Origin: Gammaproteobacteria bacterium
GTDB taxonomy: Bacteria > Pseudomonadota > Gammaproteobacteria > GCA-2400775
Reading direction: 5' to 3'
NCBI GenBank assembly: GCA_013151045.1
Contig: JAADIY010000042.1
Coordinates: 35,984-99,983, forward strand
Length of the DNA stretch: 64,000 nt
How positions within the stretch are numbered: position 1 is the stretch's first letter; the number at the start of each line of letters is the position of its first letter. The notes below the pieces were generated by a model, which made no database searches, had not been told where the DNA came from, and worked only from the letters and a program-made list of their open reading frames with translations. Positions 24,512 to 33,673 of the stretch are shown one piece after another. The translations under genes and the position numbers were made by a program.

Positions 24512-26353
24512 ATGATTAAACCTTCATGCAAGCAACACAAATGGGAGTTTCAAGACGTACCCGCCATGCTTGCGGTACTCGACGAACAGCTCATTTGCCG
24601 TCACGCAAGTTTGGGCTGGCGTAACCACCTTGGTCTGCCAAAAAATGATGGGGCAGAACTACTATTAGAAGACTTATTACTGCTCGACGATGAAGTTGAA
24701 CTGACAAATTTACTTACAGATATTTTTACTCACAAAAACTCTGTGCATGACATTTCTGTTTCCCTATTGGGCAAACTGGGTGTTGCTCAGGGGTTACTCG
24801 CTGCCTGCTTAATTCAACAAAGCAATGAGCCCCCTCACCTACTGCTCAACGCGACCTGCGGAGAACAACTCGATAAAACACTTGCCGAACTGCGTCGCAT
24901 ACAATCTGAGCACGGCTCTATCCTCAGTGCCGTAGGAGAAGGTATTTATGGACTAGACAAGAATGGCATGACTATATTTGCCAATGCTGCATCAACAGAA
25001 ATCGTTGGATGGAAAATAGAAGATATTCTCGGCAAACCTGCACATGACGTACATCACCACACTCATGCAGACGGCACACCCTACCCTCGTGACGATTGCC
25101 CAGTTTATGCAGCACTAAAGGATGGAAAAATCCATCATGTGGACGATGAAGTTTTCTGGCATAGCAATGGCTCTGCCGTGCCGGTTGAATATACCAGTAC
25201 ACCTATCCTACAAGATGGTGAACTGAACGGTGCTGTTGTCGTATTCCACGATATTTCTGAACGTAAAGAAATTGAACGACAACGTGAAGCCGCATACCAA
25301 GAAATTAACGCCTTAAAAGAAAAACTGGAATTAGAGCGTGATTACTTACGTGATGAAATTAATGTTACCTCTGACTTCGGTGAGATTATTGGGGATAGTT
25401 CTGCACTGCAACATACCATGGCACAAATCGAAGCCGTTGCATCCACTCAAGCTAATGTATTAATACTGGGTGAATCCGGTGTAGGCAAAGAAATGATTGC
25501 ACGTGCCATTCATGCTAAAAGTGAACGCTCAGAAAAGCCTTTGGTAAAAGTAAACTGCGCTTCTATTCCTAAAGAACTATTCGAGAGCGAATTTTTTGGG
25601 CATATCAAAGGGGCATTTACGGGCGCCCATCGCGATCGCACCGGACGTTTACAGCTTGCTGCCGGCGGAACAATTTTTCTAGATGAAATTGGCGAAATCC
25701 CATTAAGCCTACAAAGTAAGTTATTACGTGCGTTGCAAGAACATGAGTTTGAACGTGTGGGTGATGATAAAACCATTAAAGTTGATGTACGTATTGTTGC
25801 CGCCACCAATACTGATCTGGAAGCTGAAGTAAAAGCAGGACGCTTTCGCGAAGATTTATTTTATCGTCTCAGTGTGTTCCCTATTAAGGTGCCGCCACTG
25901 CGAGAACGTATTAAGGACATTGCACCCTTAGCACAACACTTTCTAAACCGAAGTTGTGCTGAATTAGGACGCGATCAAATCAAGCTTTCTAAACAGCAAG
26001 TTACAAGACTGCAACAACATAAATGGCCTGGCAATATTCGAGAACTAAAAAATATCATCGAGCGTGCTGTTATTCTAAGCAAAGGAAACCGAGCAAGACT
26101 CGACTTGGTTTTGCCTGACCAATCTCAAGGGGAAGAACCTGAAGATAACAATCAGATACCTGACTCTACATTCGTTACCGATGCAGAATTTCGCCAGCTG
26201 GAAAAAACCAATATTATCGCGGCACTTAAATATGCCAACTGGCAGGTATGGGGAGAAAATGGAGCAGCAGAATTGCTCGGCATCAAACCCTCTACACTAA
26301 CTTATAGAATGAAAAATTTTGGCATTAACAAAACTAAAACACCTTATGAGTGA
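24512..26353 (+). CDS. PAS-domain sigma-54-dependent transcriptional activator
   Basis: This 613-residue enhancer-binding protein has no receiver domain. An N-terminal PAS-like region (about 10-125) is followed by a second PAS domain (about 145-255) with HDVHHHTHADGTPYPRDDCP, then a short coiled coil. The AAA+ domain (about 290-525) has Walker A GESGVGKE, the sigma-54 contact loop GAFTGA, and Walker B TIFLDEIGE. A Fis-type HTH ends the protein (GAAELLGIKPSTLTYRMKNF). The His/Cys-rich second PAS domain may sense redox or a metal. It is divergent from the NTF2-peroxidase operon, its most likely target. Confidence 0.9.
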   Translation: MIKPSCKQHKWEFQDVPAMLAVLDEQLICRHASLGWRNHLGLPKNDGAELLLEDLLLLDDEVELTNLLTDIFTHKNSVHDISVSLLGKLGVAQGLLAACLIQQSNEPPHLLLNATCGEQLDKTLAELRRIQSEHGSILSAVGEGIYGLDKNGMTIFANAASTEIVGWKIEDILGKPAHDVHHHTHADGTPYPRDDCPVYAALKDGKIHHVDDEVFWHSNGSAVPVEYTSTPILQDGELNGAVVVFHDISERKEIERQREAAYQEINALKEKLELERDYLRDEINVTSDFGEIIGDSSALQHTMAQIEAVASTQANVLILGESGVGKEMIARAIHAKSERSEKPLVKVNCASIPKELFESEFFGHIKGAFTGAHRDRTGRLQLAAGGTIFLDEIGEIPLSLQSKLLRALQEHEFERVGDDKTIKVDVRIVAATNTDLEAEVKAGRFREDLFYRLSVFPIKVPPLRERIKDIAPLAQHFLNRSCAELGRDQIKLSKQQVTRLQQHKWPGNIRELKNIIERAVILSKGNRARLDLVLPDQSQGEEPEDNNQIPDSTFVTDAEFRQLEKTNIIAALKYANWQVWGENGAAELLGIKPSTLTYRMKNFGINKTKTPYE

Positions 26354-26423
26354 CACAACGAACTTATACGCGCCACAACATATAGATGTTCTATTTTTAG
26401 CAACTTTTAAAGCTTGGCCACAA

Positions 26424-29400
26424 TTAATCTACTATCAAATTTCCATTTGACAACAAATTATCAACGATCTGCTGGTCACTTAGTGATCCCCCTGCTGTCA
26501 GGTCAGTACCACTAAGCGTAATTTCTTGCGTTGATTCAAACGTACCAGAACCATCAGTATCAATACTAATGACCGTACCACCACTCCCGTCTTGCTCAAA
26601 ATGCAAATAATCAGTAAGCGTATCGGACTCTTCACCATGTAGCAGATCTGCCAGGTTGAGTTTGTCGCCACCTGCACCTGCGGTAAAGTCTGTAATGGTA
26701 TCGCTTGCCGGATCTGCTAGCGTACCCTCATCATCATTACGCCAGACAAAAGTATCACTATCACTACCACCAGTCAGCGTATCATCACCTTTGCCACCAT
26801 AAAGGAAATCGATTCCTGCACCACCAAGCAACGTATCATCACCATCTTGACCAAACAATTGATCGTCGCCATTCAAACCATTTATAGTATCGCCAGTATT
26901 GCTACCGACCAACCTGTCATTTCCTGACGTTGCAGGATCTTGACCATCTACTGTGCCATCACCATCACTATCGGTAGAGATAAAGTCTGCCTCACCATCT
27001 CCATTACTATCTGTTGGTACTGTTATTCCACCAGGGCCATAGACATCATCTAGTCCGTCGTTATTAGCATCAATTCCGCTTGGTGCGACGTAACTACTGA
27101 CGGCTTGTGCTTCAACATTATCTAAAATTCCATCGTTATCACTATCAACATCTAAACTATTGATAATGCCATCATTATCAACATCGTTATTAATAAAAGT
27201 GCCTGTACCCGAAATATCAAAACGATAATCCACGCCGTTGACTGCAATAAAGTCTGTACCAGCACCGGTTACTCCCTGCACAATAAATCCAGGCACTCCA
27301 CCACCAATATCAACCACCGTGACTGTAACGTTTACAGGGGAAGTCGTCGCTCTAAATATAGAATCTTCAACACCGCCATTTAAATCTGTCTGAAGTCCAG
27401 TAAACGACGTATTTGCCCCACTACCGTCTGAATTAATGAAAGTAAGATCAAAAAACTCATTTGCGCCGTCACCATTAATATCACCCCGTGCAAACACGTT
27501 ATTTATTGTTACTGATGAGCCTATAGCAACACCAAATGATGATAAATTGATTGCCTGAGTTGCAGTGCCACTGCCATTTGGTGAAATATTTGAGTCTGAC
27601 GTAGTGGTAGTAAACAGACTAGTGACAAGCTGGGCATCTTCTATTGTATCGATGATACCGTCATTATCATCATCAATATCGTCGATATCACTGATGCCAT
27701 CTCCATCGCTGTCCACATCAATAAACTCAGCAATACCATTGCTGTCGCCATCAACTGGACTTAAACCAGCCGGTACATAAGCATCGTCCAAGCCATCATT
27801 ATTTGCATCGATTCCGCTTGGTGCAACATAACTACCGATTGCTTGTGCTTCTACATTATCGAGTATGCCATCGTTATCACTATCAACATCTAGACTATTA
27901 ATGATGCCGTCGCCATCAGCATCGTTACTAGTGCCTATACCCTCAATATCGAAACGATAATCGACACCCACAAAACCATTGAAACTGCCTACAGCACCCG
28001 TAGTTGAACCTGCCACACTAATACCAGGCACACCACCACCAATATCAATTACTTGAACATTTAGGTCCACTGAATTTGTGACTGGGCTAAACCCAAGATT
28101 CTGCGATCCTGTATTAACAGCGCCTGTTGTCACTCCGCCATTAAATAACAAAGTGAATGTCTCAGTACCGCCATTCAAATCGCCTTGCGCAAATAAATTT
28201 GAAATACTAACTGTATCGCCAATAGCTATACCAAATGTAGATAAATTAATATTTTGAGAACTGTTGCCACCGTTGGCAGGAATATTCGAATCAGTAGTGG
28301 TTGTTGTAAATGGTGATGCAACTAAAAATGCATCTTCAACCGTATCAAGAATTCCGTCATTATCATCATCAATATCAATAACGTCGATAATACCATCATT
28401 ATCAGTATCTAAGCCGCGAACCACTGACAAAGTCACCGTACCATTTGCCTGGTCACCATCACCGTCTACGGTTACGAAATTGATAATCTCCTGAATAGAA
28501 GTGTTTAGTGCAAGACTGTCATCAGCAGTGTATTGATATTCACCTGTCATAAAATCGAAATTAAGAGTTCCACCATTACTAGTGACCATATCAAGCATTG
28601 CGCCAGATACCACCCCACTGCCATTACTTGGCGTGATCGTATCTGCTGTTGGATCATAATCATAAGTAATTCCGTCAATAGTGATGGACATTGTTACACC
28701 ACCATCGGCACCAAAAGCATTGCTGATTGCACCAAACAAGTTACCACTAGCTGTCGCATCAATGGTCGATAGCAAGGTATTAGCCAATATACTTGCGTCA
28801 GTTACAATCACACCTGCTCTGTCAGTATCGTTGATACCGTCATAAGCCAACGGATCCAAGAAACCTTGGTCTGCTGCTGTCAAATCACCACCGAAACCAA
28901 CAGCGAATGCGTCAATTTCATTAGCCACTAAGAAATCAGTATACGCTGTGATTTCAGCACCCGTTATACCCGATGTGCCTTCAGAGCCTCCACCTGTCTG
29001 GGGTTCACCATCCGATATAAAATAAGATACATTAGTAACTGTTGGATCACTATCATTCAGCGCTCCCGATGCCGAAAAAGAAGATTGGAATTCTGCTACA
29101 GCTAAATCATAGTTAGTGCCGCCACCAGTATTGAAAATTGCCGATCTAGAGCCTGAACTACCATCGCCAATTAATGCCAATGCTTCTGAAGCACTAACCC
29201 AGGTTGATAATGAACTCGACGCAGTGCTAAAGGTTGTAATTTGTACCCGTACGTCACCAAGGTTAGCGTAAGTTTGAATCACATCACGCACGCTTTCTAA
29301 CGCCAGTTGCAAGCGCTCAATATTTACGGTACCGCCACTTCCATCATCTACTGCAACCGAACTACCCATACTGCCTGAGACATCAATCACAAAACTCAAG

Positions 29401-31580
29401 TTGGTGTTTGATGGAGGTATAACCAGAGATAAATCTAAATTACCACTTATGGGACTATCATCTTCAATTGATATGTTAATAACATCATCAGCAGAAGCAT
29501 CACCATCACTGACACGAATACCAACATCAAAATTAAGTACGTTTTCCCCATCATCTGTAGTACCCGGCAAATTAGGATGATCAAGCGAACCTAGCAATGT
29601 CACTTGGTAACCGCCGTCGTTATCGATTTCAAAACGAATAATATCGTTGCCACCAGCAGAACCTGTCAATGTTTGATCGCCATTACTTAAGATAAATGTT
29701 ATGGCTTGCCCGCCTGATGTCAGCCCTGAAGGTCCAGAACCAGTAAATGTAGCCGTCAGAGAAGCACTCTCAATATCTGTTGCACTATAGGTACCTGTAA
29801 ATACGGCACTATCAGTCATATCTGCTGGATTACCAACAGTATCAGCGATACCGGCAGCCAAACCTTCTTCTGATACTACTGCCGAATCTACGGCAGAAAT
29901 TACTGGAGCATCATTAACCGCATTAACCGTAACGGTTAGGGTCGCCGTATCAAAACCACCCTGACCATCAGCAATAGTATACGTAACTGTATCAGTGCCG
30001 TTAAAATCAGGATTCGGTGTATAAGTGATCGTACCGTTTGCATTAACTATAGCCGTACCATTAGTACCATCGGTAACTTGGGTAACTTGCAGTGTGCCAC
30101 CATCACCATCGCTGTCGTTCGGTAATACAGCAACCGTTACCGCGTTATCTTCGTTTGTCGTAGCACTATCATTATTAGCAACTGGTCCATCATTGATCGA
30201 ATTAACCGTAACACTGACTGTGGCAATTTCAGTGTCACCGGCATCTGTTGTTACCGTATAGGTATAACTATCTGTACCGTTAAAGTTTAAATTAGGTGTA
30301 TAAGTAACTTCACCATTGCTGCCTATAGTTACAGTACCATTAGCGCCCTGAGTGACCCCTGTGATCATCGCATTCGGTCCAAAACTGTCATTAGTAAGCA
30401 CATTTAGTGTGCTAGCCATATCTTCATCAGTAGTTAAGGTGTCGTTTACTGCATCTACTACACTGTTAATTATAATATTGACTGTTGCTGTATCTGTGCC
30501 ACCATTACCATCAGTGATTTGATAAGTAAAACTATCGGTACCATTAAAGTCTTCATCCGGGACGTAATCAAACGTGCCGTCTGTATTTAGAGTCAAGGAA
30601 CCATTCGTAGGACCACTAACCGGAATAGTATTGACAGATAATGTGTCACCATCAATATCGTTATCTACTCCACTATCAGTAAGAACATTACCTGATAAAG
30701 TGACGTCCTCATTAACAGTAAAGCTATCATCCACCGCATCCGGGCCATCATTCACGCCGCTAACATTCACCGTCACCGTCGCCGTATCCGTGCCGCCATT
30801 GCCATCACTGATGGTGTAGTCAAACGTCGCAACACCATTGAAATTCGCCGTCGGCGTAAACGTCACCGTCCCATCAACGTTCAACACCACACTGCCGTTA
30901 CTCGCGTTACTCACTCCACTGATCGTTAACGTATCTCCATCAAGATCCGTATCATTCGGATCCACAATGTCCGCAACTCCCAGCGTCAACGGCGTATCTT
31001 CGGCCGTACTCGCCGTATCATCCACCGCATCCGGGCCATCATTCACCGGCGGTGCTACAGGAGGTGCAACACCGGTAGGTGAACCATCTCCGGCAAGCGC
31101 AGGAAGCTCATCAGCCCCGACAATATCCTCGAAGTCGGTAAATTCACGACCAAAAGCAAATGGCGTCTCATCTGTATCAACGATACCTTCTCTACCATCA
31201 CGATCATAAATCGATGCTTGGTTTAACGCGTTTGCTTCACCTTGATTTTGATTGCCTGCGGCCGGTGCTTCTAAATCAGCAAGGTCAACACCTTCAATGA
31301 TTGATTGCTGTAACGCTAGAATTTGATCTACTTGGTTATCATCGAAAACACCTAGATCATAAGAGACTGTCTCATCGAGCAATATTTCAGCTTGCTCGCC
31401 TACTGCTAGCTCTCGACCACTATAGAAAGTTACGACTATATTCGTGCCGTCACCGGTAATAAGTACATCACCGTCTTTGACAATATCACCAATATTAATA
31501 ACTCTAATGATGCCATCAGCACTACGAACCTCAGCGCTACCAGCTAATTCAGTGATATATCCAATACTTTTTGTAGTCAT
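26424..31580 (-). CDS. Giant RTX adhesin with LapA-type retention module
   Basis: A 1718-residue surface adhesin, the last gene of the Lap operon. Residues 1-105 form a retention module that holds it in the outer-membrane channel; PAAG at 106-109 is a candidate LapG cleavage site. Four Ig/cadherin-like repeats follow (about 180-555, each with VNEDxxLxxNVL and FNGTDxFTYxxxDGxG signatures), then a T1SS-143-like segment (about 557-715) and a VWA domain (about 725-920, MIDAS DVSGSMGSS). Two repeats of about 238 residues carry thrombospondin-3-like DxDxDG calcium loops (1053-1530). RTX nonapeptides (GDDTLLGGAGIDFLYGGKGD, about 1573-1600) and a C-terminal type I secretion signal complete it. Confidence 0.92.
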   Translation of the reverse strand: MTTKSIGYITELAGSAEVRSADGIIRVINIGDIVKDGDVLITGDGTNIVVTFYSGRELAVGEQAEILLDETVSYDLGVFDDNQVDQILALQQSIIEGVDLADLEAPAAGNQNQGEANALNQASIYDRDGREGIVDTDETPFAFGREFTDFEDIVGADELPALAGDGSPTGVAPPVAPPVNDGPDAVDDTASTAEDTPLTLGVADIVDPNDTDLDGDTLTISGVSNASNGSVVLNVDGTVTFTPTANFNGVATFDYTISDGNGGTDTATVTVNVSGVNDGPDAVDDSFTVNEDVTLSGNVLTDSGVDNDIDGDTLSVNTIPVSGPTNGSLTLNTDGTFDYVPDEDFNGTDSFTYQITDGNGGTDTATVNIIINSVVDAVNDTLTTDEDMASTLNVLTNDSFGPNAMITGVTQGANGTVTIGSNGEVTYTPNLNFNGTDSYTYTVTTDAGDTEIATVSVTVNSINDGPVANNDSATTNEDNAVTVAVLPNDSDGDGGTLQVTQVTDGTNGTAIVNANGTITYTPNPDFNGTDTVTYTIADGQGGFDTATLTVTVNAVNDAPVISAVDSAVVSEEGLAAGIADTVGNPADMTDSAVFTGTYSATDIESASLTATFTGSGPSGLTSGGQAITFILSNGDQTLTGSAGGNDIIRFEIDNDGGYQVTLLGSLDHPNLPGTTDDGENVLNFDVGIRVSDGDASADDVINISIEDDSPISGNLDLSLVIPPSNTNLSFVIDVSGSMGSSVAVDDGSGGTVNIERLQLALESVRDVIQTYANLGDVRVQITTFSTASSSLSTWVSASEALALIGDGSSGSRSAIFNTGGGTNYDLAVAEFQSSFSASGALNDSDPTVTNVSYFISDGEPQTGGGSEGTSGITGAEITAYTDFLVANEIDAFAVGFGGDLTAADQGFLDPLAYDGINDTDRAGVIVTDASILANTLLSTIDATASGNLFGAISNAFGADGGVTMSITIDGITYDYDPTADTITPSNGSGVVSGAMLDMVTSNGGTLNFDFMTGEYQYTADDSLALNTSIQEIINFVTVDGDGDQANGTVTLSVVRGLDTDNDGIIDVIDIDDDNDGILDTVEDAFLVASPFTTTTTDSNIPANGGNSSQNINLSTFGIAIGDTVSISNLFAQGDLNGGTETFTLLFNGGVTTGAVNTGSQNLGFSPVTNSVDLNVQVIDIGGGVPGISVAGSTTGAVGSFNGFVGVDYRFDIEGIGTSNDADGDGIINSLDVDSDNDGILDNVEAQAIGSYVAPSGIDANNDGLDDAYVPAGLSPVDGDSNGIAEFIDVDSDGDGISDIDDIDDDNDGIIDTIEDAQLVTSLFTTTTSDSNISPNGSGTATQAINLSSFGVAIGSSVTINNVFARGDINGDGANEFFDLTFINSDGSGANTSFTGLQTDLNGGVEDSIFRATTSPVNVTVTVVDIGGGVPGFIVQGVTGAGTDFIAVNGVDYRFDISGTGTFINNDVDNDGIINSLDVDSDNDGILDNVEAQAVSSYVAPSGIDANNDGLDDVYGPGGITVPTDSNGDGEADFISTDSDGDGTVDGQDPATSGNDRLVGSNTGDTINGLNGDDQLFGQDGDDTLLGGAGIDFLYGGKGDDTLTGGSDSDTFVWRNDDEGTLADPASDTITDFTAGAGGDKLNLADLLHGEESDTLTDYLHFEQDGSGGTVISIDTDGSGTFESTQEITLSGTDLTAGGSLSDQQIVDNLLSNGNLIVD

Positions 31581-31687
31581 AACTCTAATCCATTGATGAT
31601 TAGAGCAAGAATATGGGGATGTGACGCGATTGTGTATCGTACTAAGGTACTAGAGTGCTACTAAAACCGAGCTTATGAGCTCGACAG

Positions 31688-32317
31688 TCAAACTATATTA
31701 GGTTTATCTTCTCGTCTAAAATTAAATTGATTTAAATAAATCACAAGCGCAACACGGTCTTTTACTCGTAACTTGTCAAAAATACTGGTCAAATGCGACT
31801 TAACAGTACGCTCAACGATTCCGAGTTTTTGCGCTATGATCTTATTACTATCACCATCTGCAACGGCAAAGGAAATTTCTTTTTCTCTCGCCGTTAATTG
31901 ACTTAATGCGTTATACGCAGAAGAACGATTTAGGGTTTGCCGCGCAATATTAAATGCCTTTGCCAGTAACGGTGGTGGGTACCACGTTTGATCACTTTCT
32001 AATAATTTTTGAAGCTGCTTATAGTAAGGTTCGGCCATATGGCTATTACAGTAACCTTTTACACCATGATGCGCATAATTCAACATTGCCTCTACATCTG
32101 GAATGTCGGCTGCGATAGCAACTGCTACAGGTGTTTCTTCAACAAAGGCATCAACCCAATCAGCTAATTCGCTTACGTAGGATGAGGCGTGAATAATATG
32201 TAATTTTCCATTCTCAATATTTGGCTCTAATAAACGAGAATGAATTACCGGTTCATCACCGAACACTTCTCTTATGTGTCGATTAAATGAGTTTGATTGG
32301 GAACAGATAAATATCAT
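31688..32317 (-). CDS. LuxR-type regulator with degenerate receiver, in the Lap operon
   Basis: This 209-residue protein has a C-terminal LuxR HTH (about 143-200: LTAREKEISFAVADGDSNKI, then AQKLGIVERTVKSHL). The N-terminal half has a receiver-like fold, but the phospho-acceptor Asp position reads LHIIHASSY and the conserved Lys is not visible in GVKGYCNSHM, so phosphorylation is unlikely. That layout recalls CsgD, a curli and biofilm regulator. Its start adjoins the lapC stop, and the adhesin gene starts about 107 bp downstream, so it is placed to control the adhesin. Its ligand or partner is unknown. Confidence 0.82.
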   Translation of the reverse strand: MIFICSQSNSFNRHIREVFGDEPVIHSRLLEPNIENGKLHIIHASSYVSELADWVDAFVEETPVAVAIAADIPDVEAMLNYAHHGVKGYCNSHMAEPYYKQLQKLLESDQTWYPPPLLAKAFNIARQTLNRSSAYNALSQLTAREKEISFAVADGDSNKIIAQKLGIVERTVKSHLTSIFDKLRVKDRVALVIYLNQFNFRREDKPNIV

Positions 32318-33673
32318 TTAACTTACTGCCGCCTTGTTTAAGCCTCTGTATATAGGCTTAAGTAAATATTCAAGAATAGTTTTTTTTGCTGTAATAATAT
32401 CTGCTTCACTTGTCATACCTACCTTAATTGGCAGTATCGATGAGTCATCACCAACATAAGTCGTATCAGGCACGACTTTAACCACATAATAGCTCACGCC
32501 TTCTTCATCGGTAATGGTATCTGCACTAATTAAACTAACTACACCTTCAACGCTGCCATGAATAGCAAAATCATAGGCTGAGAACTTTATGCGTGCCTTC
32601 TGCCCTACACTAATATAGGCAATATCTGCAGGTTTAATACGTACTTCTACAATCAGGGCATCTCCACTTGGAACAATTTCAATGACTTCACCGCCTGGCG
32701 TTACAACACCGCCAACAGTGTTGGCATATAAACGTTGCACCACTCCCTCAACAGGTGACCGTAATGTTGTTCTACGCACTCTATCTTGCAGCGCAGCTTG
32801 CGCTTCTACTAATCGAGATAATTCTGCCGAAACTTGATTGAGTTCCAATTTTGCTTTATTACGAAAATCTAATTTATTTTGTTCTAATGTCCGACGCGCT
32901 TCATTAGCGGTTGAGCGAATTCGAGGTATCGAGATACCAACAGACTCTAATTCACCTTCTAATTCCGCCTCGCGTTGTTGTAGTTGTAGAAAATCAATTT
33001 CACTAATAATGCGTCTTTGCATTAACGGTTCTTTAATCGTGATTTCTTGCCGAACCAAATCTAGTGACTTTCGCAGCTGCCTTTGTTTTGACTGTGCTTC
33101 TTGCAAAACAACTTTATGTTGGCTAATTTGTTCTTCATAAATGCTCAGTGTTTGTTTCAATTGCTGTGCATTACTCTCATACAGACTTTGTTCAGAGTCC
33201 ACTAAAGCAGGCACTGTTTTCCCTAGCTCCGCATCCCGAACAAATTTTTCGCCAGACGCCTCTGCCTGAAGACGAGCGCTCCTAGCTTTAAGTTCATTGT
33301 AAAGCAATCGGTTTTCTTCAAAAGACCCAGAAAAAGCAATGTCACTTATTTTTAATAATGGTTGATCTAAACCAACCTGATCGCCTTCCTTTACTAAAAT
33401 CTCAGATACTACTCCGCCTTCCAAACTTTGAATAAGTTGCACTTGTCTTGCTGGAACAACTTTACCGTTACCTCGTATCACCACATCTATTTGAGCCCAG
33501 TTCATCCAGGCAATTGCAGCCGCTATTAACGCGGCGATCAGAAACACGATAATCATCAGATAACGTGGCGACCGCTGAACAACAGCAGCGGACAAACTAC
33601 GCATATATGCGATATCTTGGTCGTTGCGCCGACCGCTAGCTATTTGTTTTGAATCATAGCTCACTCTGGCCAC
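32318..33673 (-). CDS. lapC: LapC-type membrane fusion protein (HlyD family) of type I secretion
   Basis: This 451-residue adaptor has a single N-terminal membrane segment (about residues 37-58, YLMIIVFLIAALIAAAIAW), a lipoyl/barrel-sandwich region (VIRGNGKVVPARQVQLIQSL), a long periplasmic coiled coil (about 120-290) and a C-terminal beta-barrel domain. It bridges the LapB ATPase and the TolC-type outer-membrane protein to export the adhesin. Its start overlaps lapB by 20 bp. Confidence 0.9.
   Translation of the reverse strand: MARVSYDSKQIASGRRNDQDIAYMRSLSAAVVQRSPRYLMIIVFLIAALIAAAIAWMNWAQIDVVIRGNGKVVPARQVQLIQSLEGGVVSEILVKEGDQVGLDQPLLKISDIAFSGSFEENRLLYNELKARSARLQAEASGEKFVRDAELGKTVPALVDSEQSLYESNAQQLKQTLSIYEEQISQHKVVLQEAQSKQRQLRKSLDLVRQEITIKEPLMQRRIISEIDFLQLQQREAELEGELESVGISIPRIRSTANEARRTLEQNKLDFRNKAKLELNQVSAELSRLVEAQAALQDRVRRTTLRSPVEGVVQRLYANTVGGVVTPGGEVIEIVPSGDALIVEVRIKPADIAYISVGQKARIKFSAYDFAIHGSVEGVVSLISADTITDEEGVSYYVVKVVPDTTYVGDDSSILPIKVGMTSEADIITAKKTILEYLLKPIYRGLNKAAVS

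Noticed and set aside
31581..31687. Separate promoter for the adhesin gene
   Set aside because: The gap is long enough, but I could not identify -35/-10 boxes; left unannotated.
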